Of a stretch of 64,000 bases of DNA, positions 8,182-16,598 are shown piece by piece (the stretch's first letter is position 1; each line of letters begins with the position of its first letter). The position numbers and the translations under genes are program-made. This stretch comes from an uncultured Schaedlerella sp. (GTDB taxonomy: Bacteria; Bacillota; Clostridia; Lachnospirales; Lachnospiraceae). Location: contig CAKSAJ010000001.1 of the NCBI GenBank assembly GCA_934435195.1, positions 197,921 to 261,920 on the forward strand. Direction: 5' to 3'. The notes below the pieces were generated by a model. That model made no database searches, was not told where the DNA came from, and worked only from the letters and a program-made list of their open reading frames with translations.

Positions 8182-9291
8182 ATGAACGAATCAGAACTTG
8201 AAAATCAAAATACACCAACTTTTATTGAAAACACTGCTGAAAAATCTTATCATGAACAAACCTATATCGATAACACATTGAGACTGCGTGAAATATTAAA
8301 AACGCTTCCTTCTTTTGCCAAAGATTATTTCCGGGCAATTGAACCAACCACGTCTGCTAAGACAAGAATATCTTATGCATATGATATACGCGTGTTTTTC
8401 CGCTTTTTAATGGAAAATAATCCACTATATAGGAATTACTCCGTCGACCAGTTTGAAACGTCCGATTTGGAGCGATTAGAGCCTGTAGATATTGAAGAAT
8501 ATCTTGAGTTTCTGAAAGTTTATAAAAATGACGAAGAAAAACAGATTACAAATACTGAAAATGGACTTTCACGTAAAATGTCGGCTTTGCGAAGTTTTTA
8601 TAGTTATTATTTTAAACATCAAATGATTTCTAAAAATCCGACATTATTCGTAGATATGCCAAAATTACACGAGAAGGCAATTGTTCGACTTGATACAGAT
8701 GAGATTGCACTTTTACTTGATTTTGTTGAACACGGCGGTGACAAATTAAGTGGACAAAAAAAAGCTTACTATGAAAAGACAAAAAATCGAGATCTTGCCA
8801 TTATTACATTATTATTAGGAACAGGTATCCGTGTTTCAGAATGTGTTGGATTAGATATACAAGATGTAGATTTCAAGAATAACGGGGTTAAAGTCCTCCG
8901 TAAAGGTGGTAACCAAATGGTTGTATATTTTGGTGATGAAGTTGAATATGCATTAAAGAACTATCTATATACAACGAGAAAAACAGTCACTCCTCTTCCG
9001 GGTAATGAAAATGCACTGTTTCTGTCTACGCAGAGAAAACGTATGGGGGTTCAGGCGGTTGAAAATATGGTTAAAAAATATGCCCGCCAGATAACTCCTA
9101 ACAAAAAAATTACCCCTCACAAATTGCGAAGCACTTATGGCACTGCATTATACAAAGAAACCGGAGATATTTATCTTGTTGCAGATGTTTTAGGACATAA
9201 AGATGTAAACACTACGAAAAAGCATTATGCAGCAATTGATGAGGATAGACGCCGACAGGCCGCATCAGCCGTAAAGTTACGAGAAGAATAA
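8182..9291 (+). CDS. Tyrosine recombinase (Xer-like, phage-integrase family)
   Basis: 369 residues: a long N-terminal tail (about 1-40), a SAM-like core-binding domain (about 41-155) and a catalytic domain (about 165-369). All active-site residues are present: Arg217 (G-T-G-I-R-V-S-E), Lys241 (L-R-K-G-G), His313 and Arg316 (H-K-L-R), His339 (L-G-H-K) and Tyr349 (K-K-H-Y). It is longer than XerC/XerD (about 300), mostly through the tail and a K-rich insert near 186-201. There are no phage genes or att-like repeats beside it, so a chromosomal housekeeping or specialised recombinase is more likely than an integrase. Its target site is unknown. GGGG precedes the ATG. Confidence 0.88.
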   Translation: MNESELENQNTPTFIENTAEKSYHEQTYIDNTLRLREILKTLPSFAKDYFRAIEPTTSAKTRISYAYDIRVFFRFLMENNPLYRNYSVDQFETSDLERLEPVDIEEYLEFLKVYKNDEEKQITNTENGLSRKMSALRSFYSYYFKHQMISKNPTLFVDMPKLHEKAIVRLDTDEIALLLDFVEHGGDKLSGQKKAYYEKTKNRDLAIITLLLGTGIRVSECVGLDIQDVDFKNNGVKVLRKGGNQMVVYFGDEVEYALKNYLYTTRKTVTPLPGNENALFLSTQRKRMGVQAVENMVKKYARQITPNKKITPHKLRSTYGTALYKETGDIYLVADVLGHKDVNTTKKHYAAIDEDRRRQAASAVKLREE

Positions 9292-9350
9292 TAGAAAAGT
9301 GGAAGAAATTCTGGAGCATCTGCCATCCTATCTTCCACTTCTACTATTTT
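9292..9350. terminator. Terminator between convergent recombinase and kinase-like genes
   Basis: TAGAAAAGTGGAAGA (9292-9306) pairs with TCTTCCACTTCTA (9331-9343) with a small bulge, followed by CTATTTT. The arms are suited to termination from either side. Confidence 0.75.
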
Positions 9351-9368
9351 AACATATTTAACATAAAA

Positions 9369-10010
9369 TTAGATTTGTTTATCAGAAATACCTTCCTTAA
9401 ACAGTACGTACTCTTCAATTGCTTTAGCTGTTCCTTCTATGCCTAGCTTTGAGCTGTTCAAACATAATTCATAACTGTCAGCATCGCCCCAACGCTTGTT
9501 TGTATAATAGTTATAGTAACTTGCTCTCTTCTTGTCTGTCTTTACGATACGGTCTTTTGCTTTATTAGCAGGTAAATCATAAATTCGACTAATACGGGAA
9601 ATTCTTGCCTCCAAATCTGCATGGATAAATACACTGACTACATTATCATAAGATTCCAATGCATAATCTGCACAACGACCAACCAAAATACAAGGACCTT
9701 CGTCTGCGATTTTCTTAATCGTATCAAACTGAGCAAGGAATACTTTATGATTGAGCGGCATATCATTGTATGCGCTTCCAGCATACCCCATAGAATATGT
9801 ATCCATTACGAGTGAATAGAGAAAGCTGTTTGTTGGCTTCTCATCGTGAGTTTCAAAAATCTCTTCACAGATACCGCTTTCCTTTGCAGCTCTGGCGAGC
9901 ATTTCTTTATCATAAAGTTTGATTCCGAAATCCTCAGCAATCTTATAACCAATCTCTCTTCCAGCGCTTCCATATTGTCTTCCAATTGTAATAATCGTAT
10001 TTGTTTTCAT
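9369..10010 (-). CDS. Cytidylate kinase-like P-loop protein
   Basis: 213 residues from ATG at 10010; a GTG at 10019 lies too close to the AAAGGAG site to be the start. The N-terminal phosphate-binding loop reads G-R-Q-Y-G-S-A-G-R-E-I-G (residues 7-18 or so), typical of the AAA_26/cytidylate-kinase-like family rather than true Cmk. The D-R-I-V-K-T-D-K-K-R-A-S-Y-Y motif near 155 fits the lid region. Members are common in Clostridia and their substrate is mostly unknown; nucleoside-phosphate kinase activity is only a family-based guess. It has its own promoter. Confidence 0.75.
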   Translation of the reverse strand: MKTNTIITIGRQYGSAGREIGYKIAEDFGIKLYDKEMLARAAKESGICEEIFETHDEKPTNSFLYSLVMDTYSMGYAGSAYNDMPLNHKVFLAQFDTIKKIADEGPCILVGRCADYALESYDNVVSVFIHADLEARISRISRIYDLPANKAKDRIVKTDKKRASYYNYYTNKRWGDADSYELCLNSSKLGIEGTAKAIEEYVLFKEGISDKQI

Positions 10011-10063
10011 ACTAGCCACGCTCCTTTACGCTGTATTGATGCACGAACTCATCTATACTCTTT

Positions 10064-10092
10064 ATTATATTCGTTCTAATGCATTTTTTCAA
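10064..10092 (-). promoter_or_regulatory. Promoter of the cytidylate-kinase-like gene
   Basis: Minus-strand -35 TTGAAA (10092-10087), a 17-base spacer and -10 TATAAT (10069-10064). The -35 lies inside the last codons of the upstream pseudouridine synthase gene. Confidence 0.75.
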
Positions 10093-10981
10093 GTAAACCC
10101 TGAAAATAATCTGGTAATGGTGCATCGAATTCCATATATTCACCGGTTGTTGGATGTGTGATTCCAAGTACCTTCGCATGTAATGTCTGTCCCTGCAATT
10201 TATAAGGGCATTTTGCCGGTCCATATACCTGATCCCCTAAAATCGGATGCCCGATACTAGACATATGCACGCGTATCTGATGCGTTCGTCCGGTTTCTAA
10301 CTGACATTCAATATAAGTAAATTGCTGAAATCTTTTCAGAACGCGATAATGCGTAACTGCTTCTCTTCCGTTAGTACAGTGAACACTCATTTTTTTTCGG
10401 TCAATCGGATGGCGACCGATTGGTTTGTCAATGGTTCCCTCATCTTCTTTTAATCTTCCATGAACAATAGCGTGATATTTTCTTGTAATAGAATGTTCTT
10501 TAAGCTGCTCCGCAAGAGCCTGATGCGCACGATCATTCTTGCATATCAATAAAGAACCTGTTGTATCCATATCTATCCTATGAACAATACCTGGACGCAT
10601 AACTCCGTTAATTCCTGATAAATTATCCTTACAATGATACATGATTGCATTCACCAGTGTTCCTGTATAATGTCCGGGTGCAGGATGTACTACCATACCT
10701 TTTGGTTTGTTTACTACAAGGATATCCTGATCTTCATATAAAATATCCAGAGGAATATTTTCCGGAAGGATATCTGGTTCTTTCAATTCTGGAATTTCTA
10801 CTTCAATCTGATCAGAAGCTGAAAGTTTAAAATTTGATTTCACAGTCATTCCATTTACCCGCACCATATTTTCCTTGATTAATTTTTGAATGTGTGAACG
10901 AGTCATATCTTCAAGCTGTTCTGACAAATATTTATCGATACGTTCTCCGCCCTTTTCAATTGTAAAGAACAATTTCTCCAT
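10076..10981 (-). CDS. RluA/RluD-family RNA pseudouridine synthase
   Basis: 301 residues. An N-terminal S4 RNA-binding domain (about 12-70, with R-I-D-K-Y-L-S and V-R-V-N-G) is followed by the catalytic domain. The active-site Asp is Asp137 in H-R-I-D-M-D-T-T-G; the usual HRLDKDTSG has a Lys where Met occurs here. The later T-G-R-T-H-Q-I-R-V-H motif is intact. It resembles Bacillus YlyB, which also lies next to lspA. Target uridines in 23S rRNA or tRNA cannot be read from sequence. It ends the HlyD-yggS-sepF-ylmH-lspA operon. Confidence 0.93.
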   Translation of the reverse strand: MEKLFFTIEKGGERIDKYLSEQLEDMTRSHIQKLIKENMVRVNGMTVKSNFKLSASDQIEVEIPELKEPDILPENIPLDILYEDQDILVVNKPKGMVVHPAPGHYTGTLVNAIMYHCKDNLSGINGVMRPGIVHRIDMDTTGSLLICKNDRAHQALAEQLKEHSITRKYHAIVHGRLKEDEGTIDKPIGRHPIDRKKMSVHCTNGREAVTHYRVLKRFQQFTYIECQLETGRTHQIRVHMSSIGHPILGDQVYGPAKCPYKLQGQTLHAKVLGITHPTTGEYMEFDAPLPDYFQGLLEKMH

Positions 10982-11028
10982 ACTTCTTTATCTCCAATCT
11001 ACTACAATAATTCTGTAAATACAGAAAG

Positions 11029-11051
11029 TGACATTACAAAATGTAATGCCA
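11029..11051 (-). terminator. Weak hairpin after lspA
   Basis: A 9-bp stem including one G-U pair (minus TGGCATTAC / GTAATGTCA, loop ATTTT) is followed on the minus strand by CTTTCTG. The poor U-tract suggests partial termination at best. Confidence 0.4.
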
Positions 11052-11076
11052 TCTTTATATGAACTCTAATTATTTT

Positions 11077-11586
11077 TTATTTTCTGCTTACCCATGCAAA
11101 ATCTTCATCTTTATAATAAAATAAAACAAGAATTGCAAAGAGTACACAAGCTACTACAACATAACAATCCGCTACATTAAAAATCGGAAAATCTATTAAA
11201 CTAAAATAGAAAAAATCAATAACATAATTGAGTCGAATTCGATCAATCATATTCCCAATTGCACCGGCACAAACTAAAACTGCACAGAAGCGAAGCCAAA
11301 AATAGTGTGACGTATGCGGTATTTTCCCATACAAATAACCGATTGCAATTAAAACAATACTTGCACCAATTAAAAATATAATCTGTTTGTTCTGCAACAT
11401 TCCAAATGCTGCACCTCGATTTTCAAGATAATGCAATTCAAAAACGTTTGGAATTATTGTAATACTGTCTTTTCCCTTTAAATTGTGTACTACAAGCCAT
11501 TTCGTAATCTGATCAATAAAAATAGCTATTACACACCAGAGCACAGCATACATATAGCTTTGAAAAGTTTTATTTTTATTCTGCAT
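11077..11586 (-). CDS. lspA: Lipoprotein signal peptidase (signal peptidase II)
   Basis: 169 residues starting at ATG 11586, which follows TTTAGGAGC by 8 bases. An upstream in-frame ATG at 11610 lies before that ribosome site and overlaps ylmH. Four transmembrane segments are visible. The catalytic aspartates are Asp124 (Y-V-I-D-F-F) and Asp140 (F-N-V-A-D-C-Y), and E-N-R-G-A-A-F-G is the conserved loop. It cleaves the signal peptide of diacylglyceryl-modified prolipoproteins at the membrane. It sits between ylmH and the pseudouridine synthase. Confidence 0.96.
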   Translation of the reverse strand: MQNKNKTFQSYMYAVLWCVIAIFIDQITKWLVVHNLKGKDSITIIPNVFELHYLENRGAAFGMLQNKQIIFLIGASIVLIAIGYLYGKIPHTSHYFWLRFCAVLVCAGAIGNMIDRIRLNYVIDFFYFSLIDFPIFNVADCYVVVACVLFAILVLFYYKDEDFAWVSRK

Positions 11587-11602
11587 AATACAAGCTCCTA
11601 AA

Positions 11603-12391
11603 CTATACATATTTATGTATTAAGACATAAATTCTTTTTTTCTTTGTAAAAGCAAGTGTTTCTATAAACTCAAATTTTCCCATCCCTCGAACAGAAATAA
11701 TATCATGCTCTTTTACTTGATATGCATTAGAAGTAATCAAACGTCCATTTACAAAAACTTTCCCGCCTTCTATAAGACCTGATAATTTACTTCTGGAAGA
11801 CGAGAATGCAACCGATAAAAGGCTGTCCAAACGCACTGATGCCACAGTGCCTTTTATTTCTTCATAACGCGGGCTGTAGTGAAAATCTGTTAATTCATCA
11901 ATTGTTGCTAATACTGAAGTATGACGGATGCGAGTTATATTTTCTGTTAAGAACTCCTGCATTTGCATCTTTACAAATACAATTGCCTCGGAATCAGTAA
12001 TAAGAATATCTCCAATCATTCCTCGTTCTATTCCTAAATTTAAAATAGATCCCAGATAATCTCTATGACTCAAAGCTTCACTGTATTTCTTATTTAAAGG
12101 AGAAATATGCAGCACTGACAGTTCTGATTGAAAAATATCTGAAATAATACCCGAATCTTTAACATCACGCAAAGAAAGAGCATCAGGTATAAATGCTGCC
12201 ATCTGACGCTCTGCAAAATCATATCCTCCAAAAATTATAAAACCCGTGTAAAGATTGTCTTTCGGAATTGAATGTAAAATATTCTGTTCATTCAAATTCA
12301 AAAAATCTGAATATGTAATAATATTACGATGATATGCCTGTCTGGATAAATCAATAAAATGCTTTTCCAGAAGCTGTTCTTCTTTTTGCAT
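11603..12391 (-). CDS. ylmH: YlmH-family S4-domain RNA-binding protein
   Basis: 262 residues. The C-terminal S4 domain begins near 183 (R-L-D-S-L-L-S-V-A-F-S-S-S-R-S-K) and contains the G-G-K-V-F-V-N-G-R-L turn. The N-terminal two thirds match the YlmH/photosystem-II-S4-like layout (Y-T-G-F-I-I-F-G-G-Y-D-F-A-E-R). YlmH homologues bind rRNA/stalled 50S particles and have been linked to ribosome-associated quality control. It follows sepF, as in the Bacillus ylm cluster, but ylmG and divIVA are absent here. The ribosome site is weak (AAGG). Confidence 0.9.
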   Translation of the reverse strand: MQKEEQLLEKHFIDLSRQAYHRNIITYSDFLNLNEQNILHSIPKDNLYTGFIIFGGYDFAERQMAAFIPDALSLRDVKDSGIISDIFQSELSVLHISPLNKKYSEALSHRDYLGSILNLGIERGMIGDILITDSEAIVFVKMQMQEFLTENITRIRHTSVLATIDELTDFHYSPRYEEIKGTVASVRLDSLLSVAFSSSRSKLSGLIEGGKVFVNGRLITSNAYQVKEHDIISVRGMGKFEFIETLAFTKKKRIYVLIHKYV

Positions 12392-12405
12392 CTTTTTCTG
12401 CCTTA

Positions 12406-12954
12406 TTAAAATCTGCCTCTTACAGCGGATGTTTCCATAGAACCGCTAAGTAAATCCTGTAAATCACCTGTAATGTCAACATTTGTAGGTGTTACAAGGA
12501 AAATATAATTTGAAATTTTCTGAAGATTTCCACTGATTGCAAAAGTAGCACCAGAAATAAAATCAATAATTCTCTGTGCGATCTCAAGATCCAGACCTTC
12601 TAAATTCAAGATAACCGTACGTCCTGCAAGTAAAGTCTCTGTAATCTCTCGAGAATCATCTACTGAAGTAGGTTTTACTACACACACTTCCATGCTTGCT
12701 CCACGTCTGGATGCAGGTTGACGCATTGGTGTTACCTTACTGCTTGCTGCAGGTGTAAATTTATTCTCGATATCTTCTCCAGCATCAAAATCTTCAAATT
12801 CAGGTTCTTTATTAGTATGTTTCTTCCCGAAGAATGAACGATGAGGTTTTTCTTCTTCATAGTCATCGTCATACATCTCATCCTCATCATAGAAATCATC
12901 ATCATAATCATCATTTAATTTCATGATGTCCAGAAACTTATCAAACACTCCCAT
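12406..12954 (-). CDS. sepF: Cell division protein SepF
   Basis: 182 residues from ATG at 12954 (M-G-V-F-D-K-F-L-D-I-M-K-L, the membrane-binding helix), preceded by AAGGAG at 7 bases. An ATG 27 bases upstream is disfavoured. A strongly acidic Asp/Tyr/Glu stretch (about 15-38) leads into the C-terminal SepF fold (about 90-175, with I-L-N-L-E-G-L-D and R-I-I-D-F-I-S-G-A). SepF tethers FtsZ to the membrane and bundles it at midcell. The acidic linker has runs of GAT/GAC codons that open spurious frames. It lies between yggS and ylmH. Confidence 0.94.
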   Translation of the reverse strand: MGVFDKFLDIMKLNDDYDDDFYDEDEMYDDDYEEEKPHRSFFGKKHTNKEPEFEDFDAGEDIENKFTPAASSKVTPMRQPASRRGASMEVCVVKPTSVDDSREITETLLAGRTVILNLEGLDLEIAQRIIDFISGATFAISGNLQKISNYIFLVTPTNVDITGDLQDLLSGSMETSAVRGRF

Positions 12955-13016
12955 GTTTACACTCCTTCTTGTGCGATACACACAACATATTTTTATACAT
13001 TACTTTCTTTATATTT

Positions 13017-13709
13017 TTATATATTATAATTTCTTGCACCAAAAATCCCTGTTCCAACACGAACCATTGTAGCACCTTCTTCAATTGCAACAGCATAATC
13101 ATTGGTCATTCCCATAGAAAGTATGCTCACATTAACATTATCAATGTTTTTTGCATTAATGTCAACAGATAATTTGCGTAAATTCGTGAAAATTTCACGA
13201 TTTTCTTCAGAATTTTCTACAAAAGGCGCAATTGTCATCAGTCCACATACTCGAACATGTGAAAAAGCAGAAATTTTTTCTATAAAAGGAATAACCTCTT
13301 CCATTTTCAGTCCAAATTTACTTTCCTCTTCTGCTACATTGACCTCCACTAAAATATTGGCCGTCAAATTCTTCTTAGCAGCTTCTTTTTCAATTGTCTC
13401 TGCCAGCTTCATAGAATCCACAGAATGAATCAAGTCAACTTTATCAATGATATACTTTACTTTATTGGTCTGTAAATGTCCAATCATATGCCAGTGAATA
13501 TCTTTTGGCAGGGCCTCGTATTTTTCAGTTAATTCTTGAACTTTGTTTTCACCAAACACGCGTACCCCTAAATCATATGCTTCCTGAAGCACTGAAATAG
13601 GTTTTGTCTTACTGACTGCGATCAAAGTTACATCCTCTCGTGAACGTGAAACTTTATCACAAGCCTGTTGGATATTTTGTTCTACTTCATTTAATTGTTC
13701 TTTCAACAT
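13017..13709 (-). CDS. yggS: PLP-binding protein of the YggS/YlmE/PROSC family
   Basis: 230 residues from ATG at 13709; the upstream ATG at 13724 contains the GGAGGT ribosome site and is not used. The alanine-racemase-like N-terminal barrel binds pyridoxal phosphate through Lys34 (A-V-S-K-T-K-P). H-W-H-M-I-G-H-L-Q-T-N-K near 80 and the C-terminal L-S-M-G-M-T-N-D motif are family hallmarks. Members manage PLP homeostasis rather than catalyse a known reaction. Its place directly before sepF is conserved in Gram-positive bacteria. Confidence 0.95.
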   Translation of the reverse strand: MLKEQLNEVEQNIQQACDKVSRSREDVTLIAVSKTKPISVLQEAYDLGVRVFGENKVQELTEKYEALPKDIHWHMIGHLQTNKVKYIIDKVDLIHSVDSMKLAETIEKEAAKKNLTANILVEVNVAEEESKFGLKMEEVIPFIEKISAFSHVRVCGLMTIAPFVENSEENREIFTNLRKLSVDINAKNIDNVNVSILSMGMTNDYAVAIEEGATMVRVGTGIFGARNYNI

Positions 13710-13733
13710 TATAAAAACCTCCATATATCTTTT

Positions 13734-15122
13734 TTACTGAAATACTACTTCATTTTCTGTAACAGAGTGCCCATCTTGAACAATATGATCATAATTGCTC
13801 AAGCCATATGCTGTACCTTCTTGAATGATATAATAATCATCGTTTTCGCAAAGGATTTGAATTGTTTTAAATACGGCATATCCTTTATTAATACAAAAAA
13901 CCCCTTTTAAAGCTCTTTGATCACCTAAGGAATATGTTTCCTGAGTTCCGGATTCCCCTGTCTTGATCAGGACTGTTCCGGATTCAAAGGCTTCCGGATT
14001 TAAATAAACAGTTCCATCTGCCTCTGTATAATAAATATCTACGGTTTGATATTTTACAGAATCACCATCTTGTATCATCACGCCCTGTGAAGAACTGTTT
14101 CCACTCGTCGTCAGATATTCACCAGGGATTGTATAAAACAATTTTTCAATCACTGCACTCTTTGGTATTTTCAACCCACTCTGATCATCCAGAATCAATT
14201 CTACAGATAAAAATCTACTATTAGAATATTGAATCATTGCACTATCATAAGCCAAATGTCCATAATAATCGTCTCCTTTTTTAACGATTGATAAACCTGC
14301 CCAAATAGTATCATTATTCTTATTAATCCGCGTTTTAACATACTGGATTCCCGCAAGACTGGCTGCTGTTTTTTTATCTAGCTGTATATAAACATCCCAG
14401 TTTTCATCCGTAACAACTTTATATACTGGATCACCGGCTTTTATTTTTGTCTGATCTGTCAATTGTGTAGATTCATAATTGCTTCTGTCAAAATTTTTAT
14501 TATCAAGAGTATCTTCTGTTAAATTTTCATAACCATCTACATTTAAAACAAGTATTCCATCTGAATCACTTGGATATGTAGCAATGACATCTGAATTTCC
14601 GGCAATTACTGCATCTAACTGTGAGGTTTTTGACTGATTTGCAGCACCATGTAATGCCGAATTAATTTCTGTTTTTAATGAATAAACAGATGAAAAATGT
14701 CCATTTGTATAGCTTTCATTAAAATCCTGTATTTTATAAATAAGATTATTTTGCTCTTCATTTGTAAGCATGGTGCCTTCCGTATCATTTCCACTTGGAA
14801 TATTCAATTTATTATTGGATAATACATAAATATTATTACCTTTTCGAAGCTTGGAATTTTCATCTTGAAAATAATTCACATAGCCACTTGCATCGGCATA
14901 AAATACTTGCTCTTTTCTAAGTACAAGTCCGGTATAAGAATTATCTTTTACAATGCTTCCCTCTCGTACTTCATATACAGATATTCTTTTTGCGGTTGCA
15001 TATGTAAAAATTGTAACAACAAGATAAATAAATATAAATGCAAAAAGAACAATTCCTATATTCATTTCCTGTTTATTTTTATAATGTCGGATATTAATTG
15101 TTTTCTTTACTTTTCGTTTCAA
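13734..15122 (-). CDS. HlyD-like membrane-anchored protein heading the sepF operon
   Basis: 462 residues starting at a TTG six bases after GAGGAG. A basic N-terminus precedes one transmembrane helix (about 21-43); the rest is extracellular. Features recall HlyD/periplasmic-adaptor proteins: a short biotinyl-lipoyl-like strand set near 50-100 (E-G-S-I-V-K-D-N-S-Y-T-G-L-V-L-R), an extended Ser/Asn-rich middle and a C-terminal beta region with K-I-P-K-S-A-V-I-E. No ABC exporter or outer-membrane partner is adjacent. It is the first gene of the operon running to lspA, so a role at the division site or in the envelope is possible but unproven. Confidence 0.7.
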   Translation of the reverse strand: MKRKVKKTINIRHYKNKQEMNIGIVLFAFIFIYLVVTIFTYATAKRISVYEVREGSIVKDNSYTGLVLRKEQVFYADASGYVNYFQDENSKLRKGNNIYVLSNNKLNIPSGNDTEGTMLTNEEQNNLIYKIQDFNESYTNGHFSSVYSLKTEINSALHGAANQSKTSQLDAVIAGNSDVIATYPSDSDGILVLNVDGYENLTEDTLDNKNFDRSNYESTQLTDQTKIKAGDPVYKVVTDENWDVYIQLDKKTAASLAGIQYVKTRINKNNDTIWAGLSIVKKGDDYYGHLAYDSAMIQYSNSRFLSVELILDDQSGLKIPKSAVIEKLFYTIPGEYLTTSGNSSSQGVMIQDGDSVKYQTVDIYYTEADGTVYLNPEAFESGTVLIKTGESGTQETYSLGDQRALKGVFCINKGYAVFKTIQILCENDDYYIIQEGTAYGLSNYDHIVQDGHSVTENEVVFQ

Positions 15123-15173
15123 TTCAGACTCCTCAAATGAAATCCTATAAATCTATTCTTCATTAACTTGTCT

Positions 15174-15182
15174 AGTATAACA
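15174..15182 (-). promoter_or_regulatory. Extended -10 promoter of the HlyD-yggS-sepF operon
   Basis: The minus strand reads TGTTATACT, an extended -10 (TG-N-TATACT), about 50 bases before the TTG start. No good -35 is spaced correctly. Confidence 0.5.
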
Positions 15183-15250
15183 TTTTTTTATGTATATTTC
15201 CAGCGTTTCAACAAATAATAAGAGTATTGATTGGAAAAGGAGGAATTCAA

Positions 15251-15454
15251 ATGAAATGGTTTGATAACACGTCTTTAACGCTTGTAATCATCGGAGCAGT
15301 AAACTGGTTGTTAATTGGAATTTTCCGTTTTGACTTGGTTGCATTCTTATTTGGAAATATGAGCTGGCTTTCTCGTATCATTTATACGCTCGTAGGATTA
15401 TGTGGGCTCTATCTAATTAGTCTGTATGGAAGAATAGAAAATATATCAGAATAA
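15251..15454 (+). CDS. DUF378 small membrane protein
   Basis: 67 residues with two transmembrane helices (about 8-30 and 38-60). It starts at ATG 15251 after a strong AAAGGAGG site; the upstream ATG at 15227 would put that site inside the gene. The W-F-D-N-T-S-L-T-L-V-I-I-G-A-V-N-W-L-L-I-G start is typical of DUF378 (YuzA-like) proteins, whose function is unknown. It is a single gene pointing away from the HlyD operon and shares a bidirectional terminator with dacF. Confidence 0.85.
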   Translation: MKWFDNTSLTLVIIGAVNWLLIGIFRFDLVAFLFGNMSWLSRIIYTLVGLCGLYLISLYGRIENISE

Positions 15455-15475
15455 TATTTTAGAATATTACATCAA

Positions 15476-15510
15476 AAAAGATGCGGATTAAATATGATTC
15501 CGCATCTTTT
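15476..15510. terminator. Bidirectional terminator between DUF378 gene and dacF
   Basis: A 12-bp perfect stem (AAAAGATGCGGA at 15476-15487 with TCCGCATCTTTT at 15499-15510) has A-rich and T-rich outer arms, so it ends transcripts from both sides. It closes the long mre-min-rod operon. Confidence 0.9.
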
Positions 15511-15521
15511 CTGTATTTAAA

Positions 15522-16598
15522 TTAATTTTCTGATGATTTCGTTCCAACTCCTGCAGCAAGAAGTGCTGTCATATCATCGTAAAGAATTGTCTTAGTATCT
15601 GCTCCCATGATTACAGATATATAAGGGTTCGAATCCATATCCTGATTGTATAAAATAACACAAGATCCTGCTTCGTCAGTTGTACCTGTTTTACCTCCAA
15701 GTACATTCACGCCATCTGGCGGAGTTGCTTCTCCGGCTGAATAATAATTCGTAGGAATCCACTCTGTTGTCCACTGGTCTCCATCAGCAGATGTAATCGT
15801 TGCTGAGTATGATTTCTGGGAAATAATATCAATAAATGTTGGATTCTTCGCACACGCATTAAACATTAAATAAAGGTCATAAGCCGTTGTATATTGTTGT
15901 GGATCATGAAGCCCATGTGGATTAACAAAATTTGTATTAGTTGCACCTAAAGCCTTCGCCTCTTCATTCATCTTCTGAACAAAAGCTTCTACACTTCCAC
16001 CAACATGCTCTGCTATTGCCAATGCTGCATCATTACCTGAATAAAGCAGCAGACCGTTCATTAAATCATACATAGATACCTGATCACCTGCTTCAAATCC
16101 GCAAACTTGTGCATCTGCTTCCAAATTCACAGCATTTTCGCTTATTGTAACAATATCATCGAGATTTCCATATTTTAGAGCAACATAAGCAGTCATAACT
16201 TTTGTTGTACTGGCCGGATATAACTGTGTATGAATATTGTCTGCATAAAGTACTGTATTATTTTTAATATCGAATAAACCGGCAGCCCCCAAAGAATCGT
16301 CGTCTGAATATCCTTCCAATGAAACATTGTTTGAAGTTACACATAAATCTTTTGCAAATGTATCTCCTTTATATAGGCTTTTATTATAATTTTTCGTCTC
16401 ATAATCAATTACATAATCCTTCTTAGATCCCGAATGGATTAAATACGCAATTCCTATAGCAGTCAGACATAAAATAAGAATAACCAATACGGTTACTACC
16501 TGCTGTTGTCTTCGTCTTCTTTTTCGCAATGCCTTTCTTCGTCTTGCTGCATCATAAGAATTCTGTGTCTGTTTTTTGTTTTTATTTGTACATTTCAC
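15522..16598 (-). CDS. D-alanyl-D-alanine carboxypeptidase (penicillin-binding protein 5/DacF type)
   Basis: 358 residues. A very basic N-terminus (R-R-R-K-A-L-R-K-R-R-R-R) precedes one membrane helix (about 34-55), so the enzyme is anchored at the N-terminus rather than exported with a cleaved signal. Catalytic motifs: Ser130-Thr-Thr-Lys133, the S-G-N motif in L-L-Y-S-G-N-D-A, and G-G-K-T-G-T-T near the end. The usual C-terminal PBP5 beta domain and amphipathic anchor are missing. It trims peptidoglycan pentapeptides. It is the last gene of the radC-to-dacF operon and overlaps mgsA by 17 bases. Confidence 0.9.
   Translation of the reverse strand: MKCTNKNKKQTQNSYDAARRRKALRKRRRRQQQVVTVLVILILCLTAIGIAYLIHSGSKKDYVIDYETKNYNKSLYKGDTFAKDLCVTSNNVSLEGYSDDDSLGAAGLFDIKNNTVLYADNIHTQLYPASTTKVMTAYVALKYGNLDDIVTISENAVNLEADAQVCGFEAGDQVSMYDLMNGLLLYSGNDAALAIAEHVGGSVEAFVQKMNEEAKALGATNTNFVNPHGLHDPQQYTTAYDLYLMFNACAKNPTFIDIISQKSYSATITSADGDQWTTEWIPTNYYSAGEATPPDGVNVLGGKTGTTDEAGSCVILYNQDMDSNPYISVIMGADTKTILYDDMTALLAAGVGTKSSEN

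Noticed and set aside
8182..9291. Tyrosine recombinase as evidence of a prophage or integrative element
   Set aside because: No att-like duplications, tRNA target, phage or conjugation genes are nearby, and the gene is placed at a conserved SOS locus.
12732..12914. Second frame in sepF rich in Met and Ile
   Set aside because: It arises from the runs of GAT/GAC codons coding the acidic linker of SepF.
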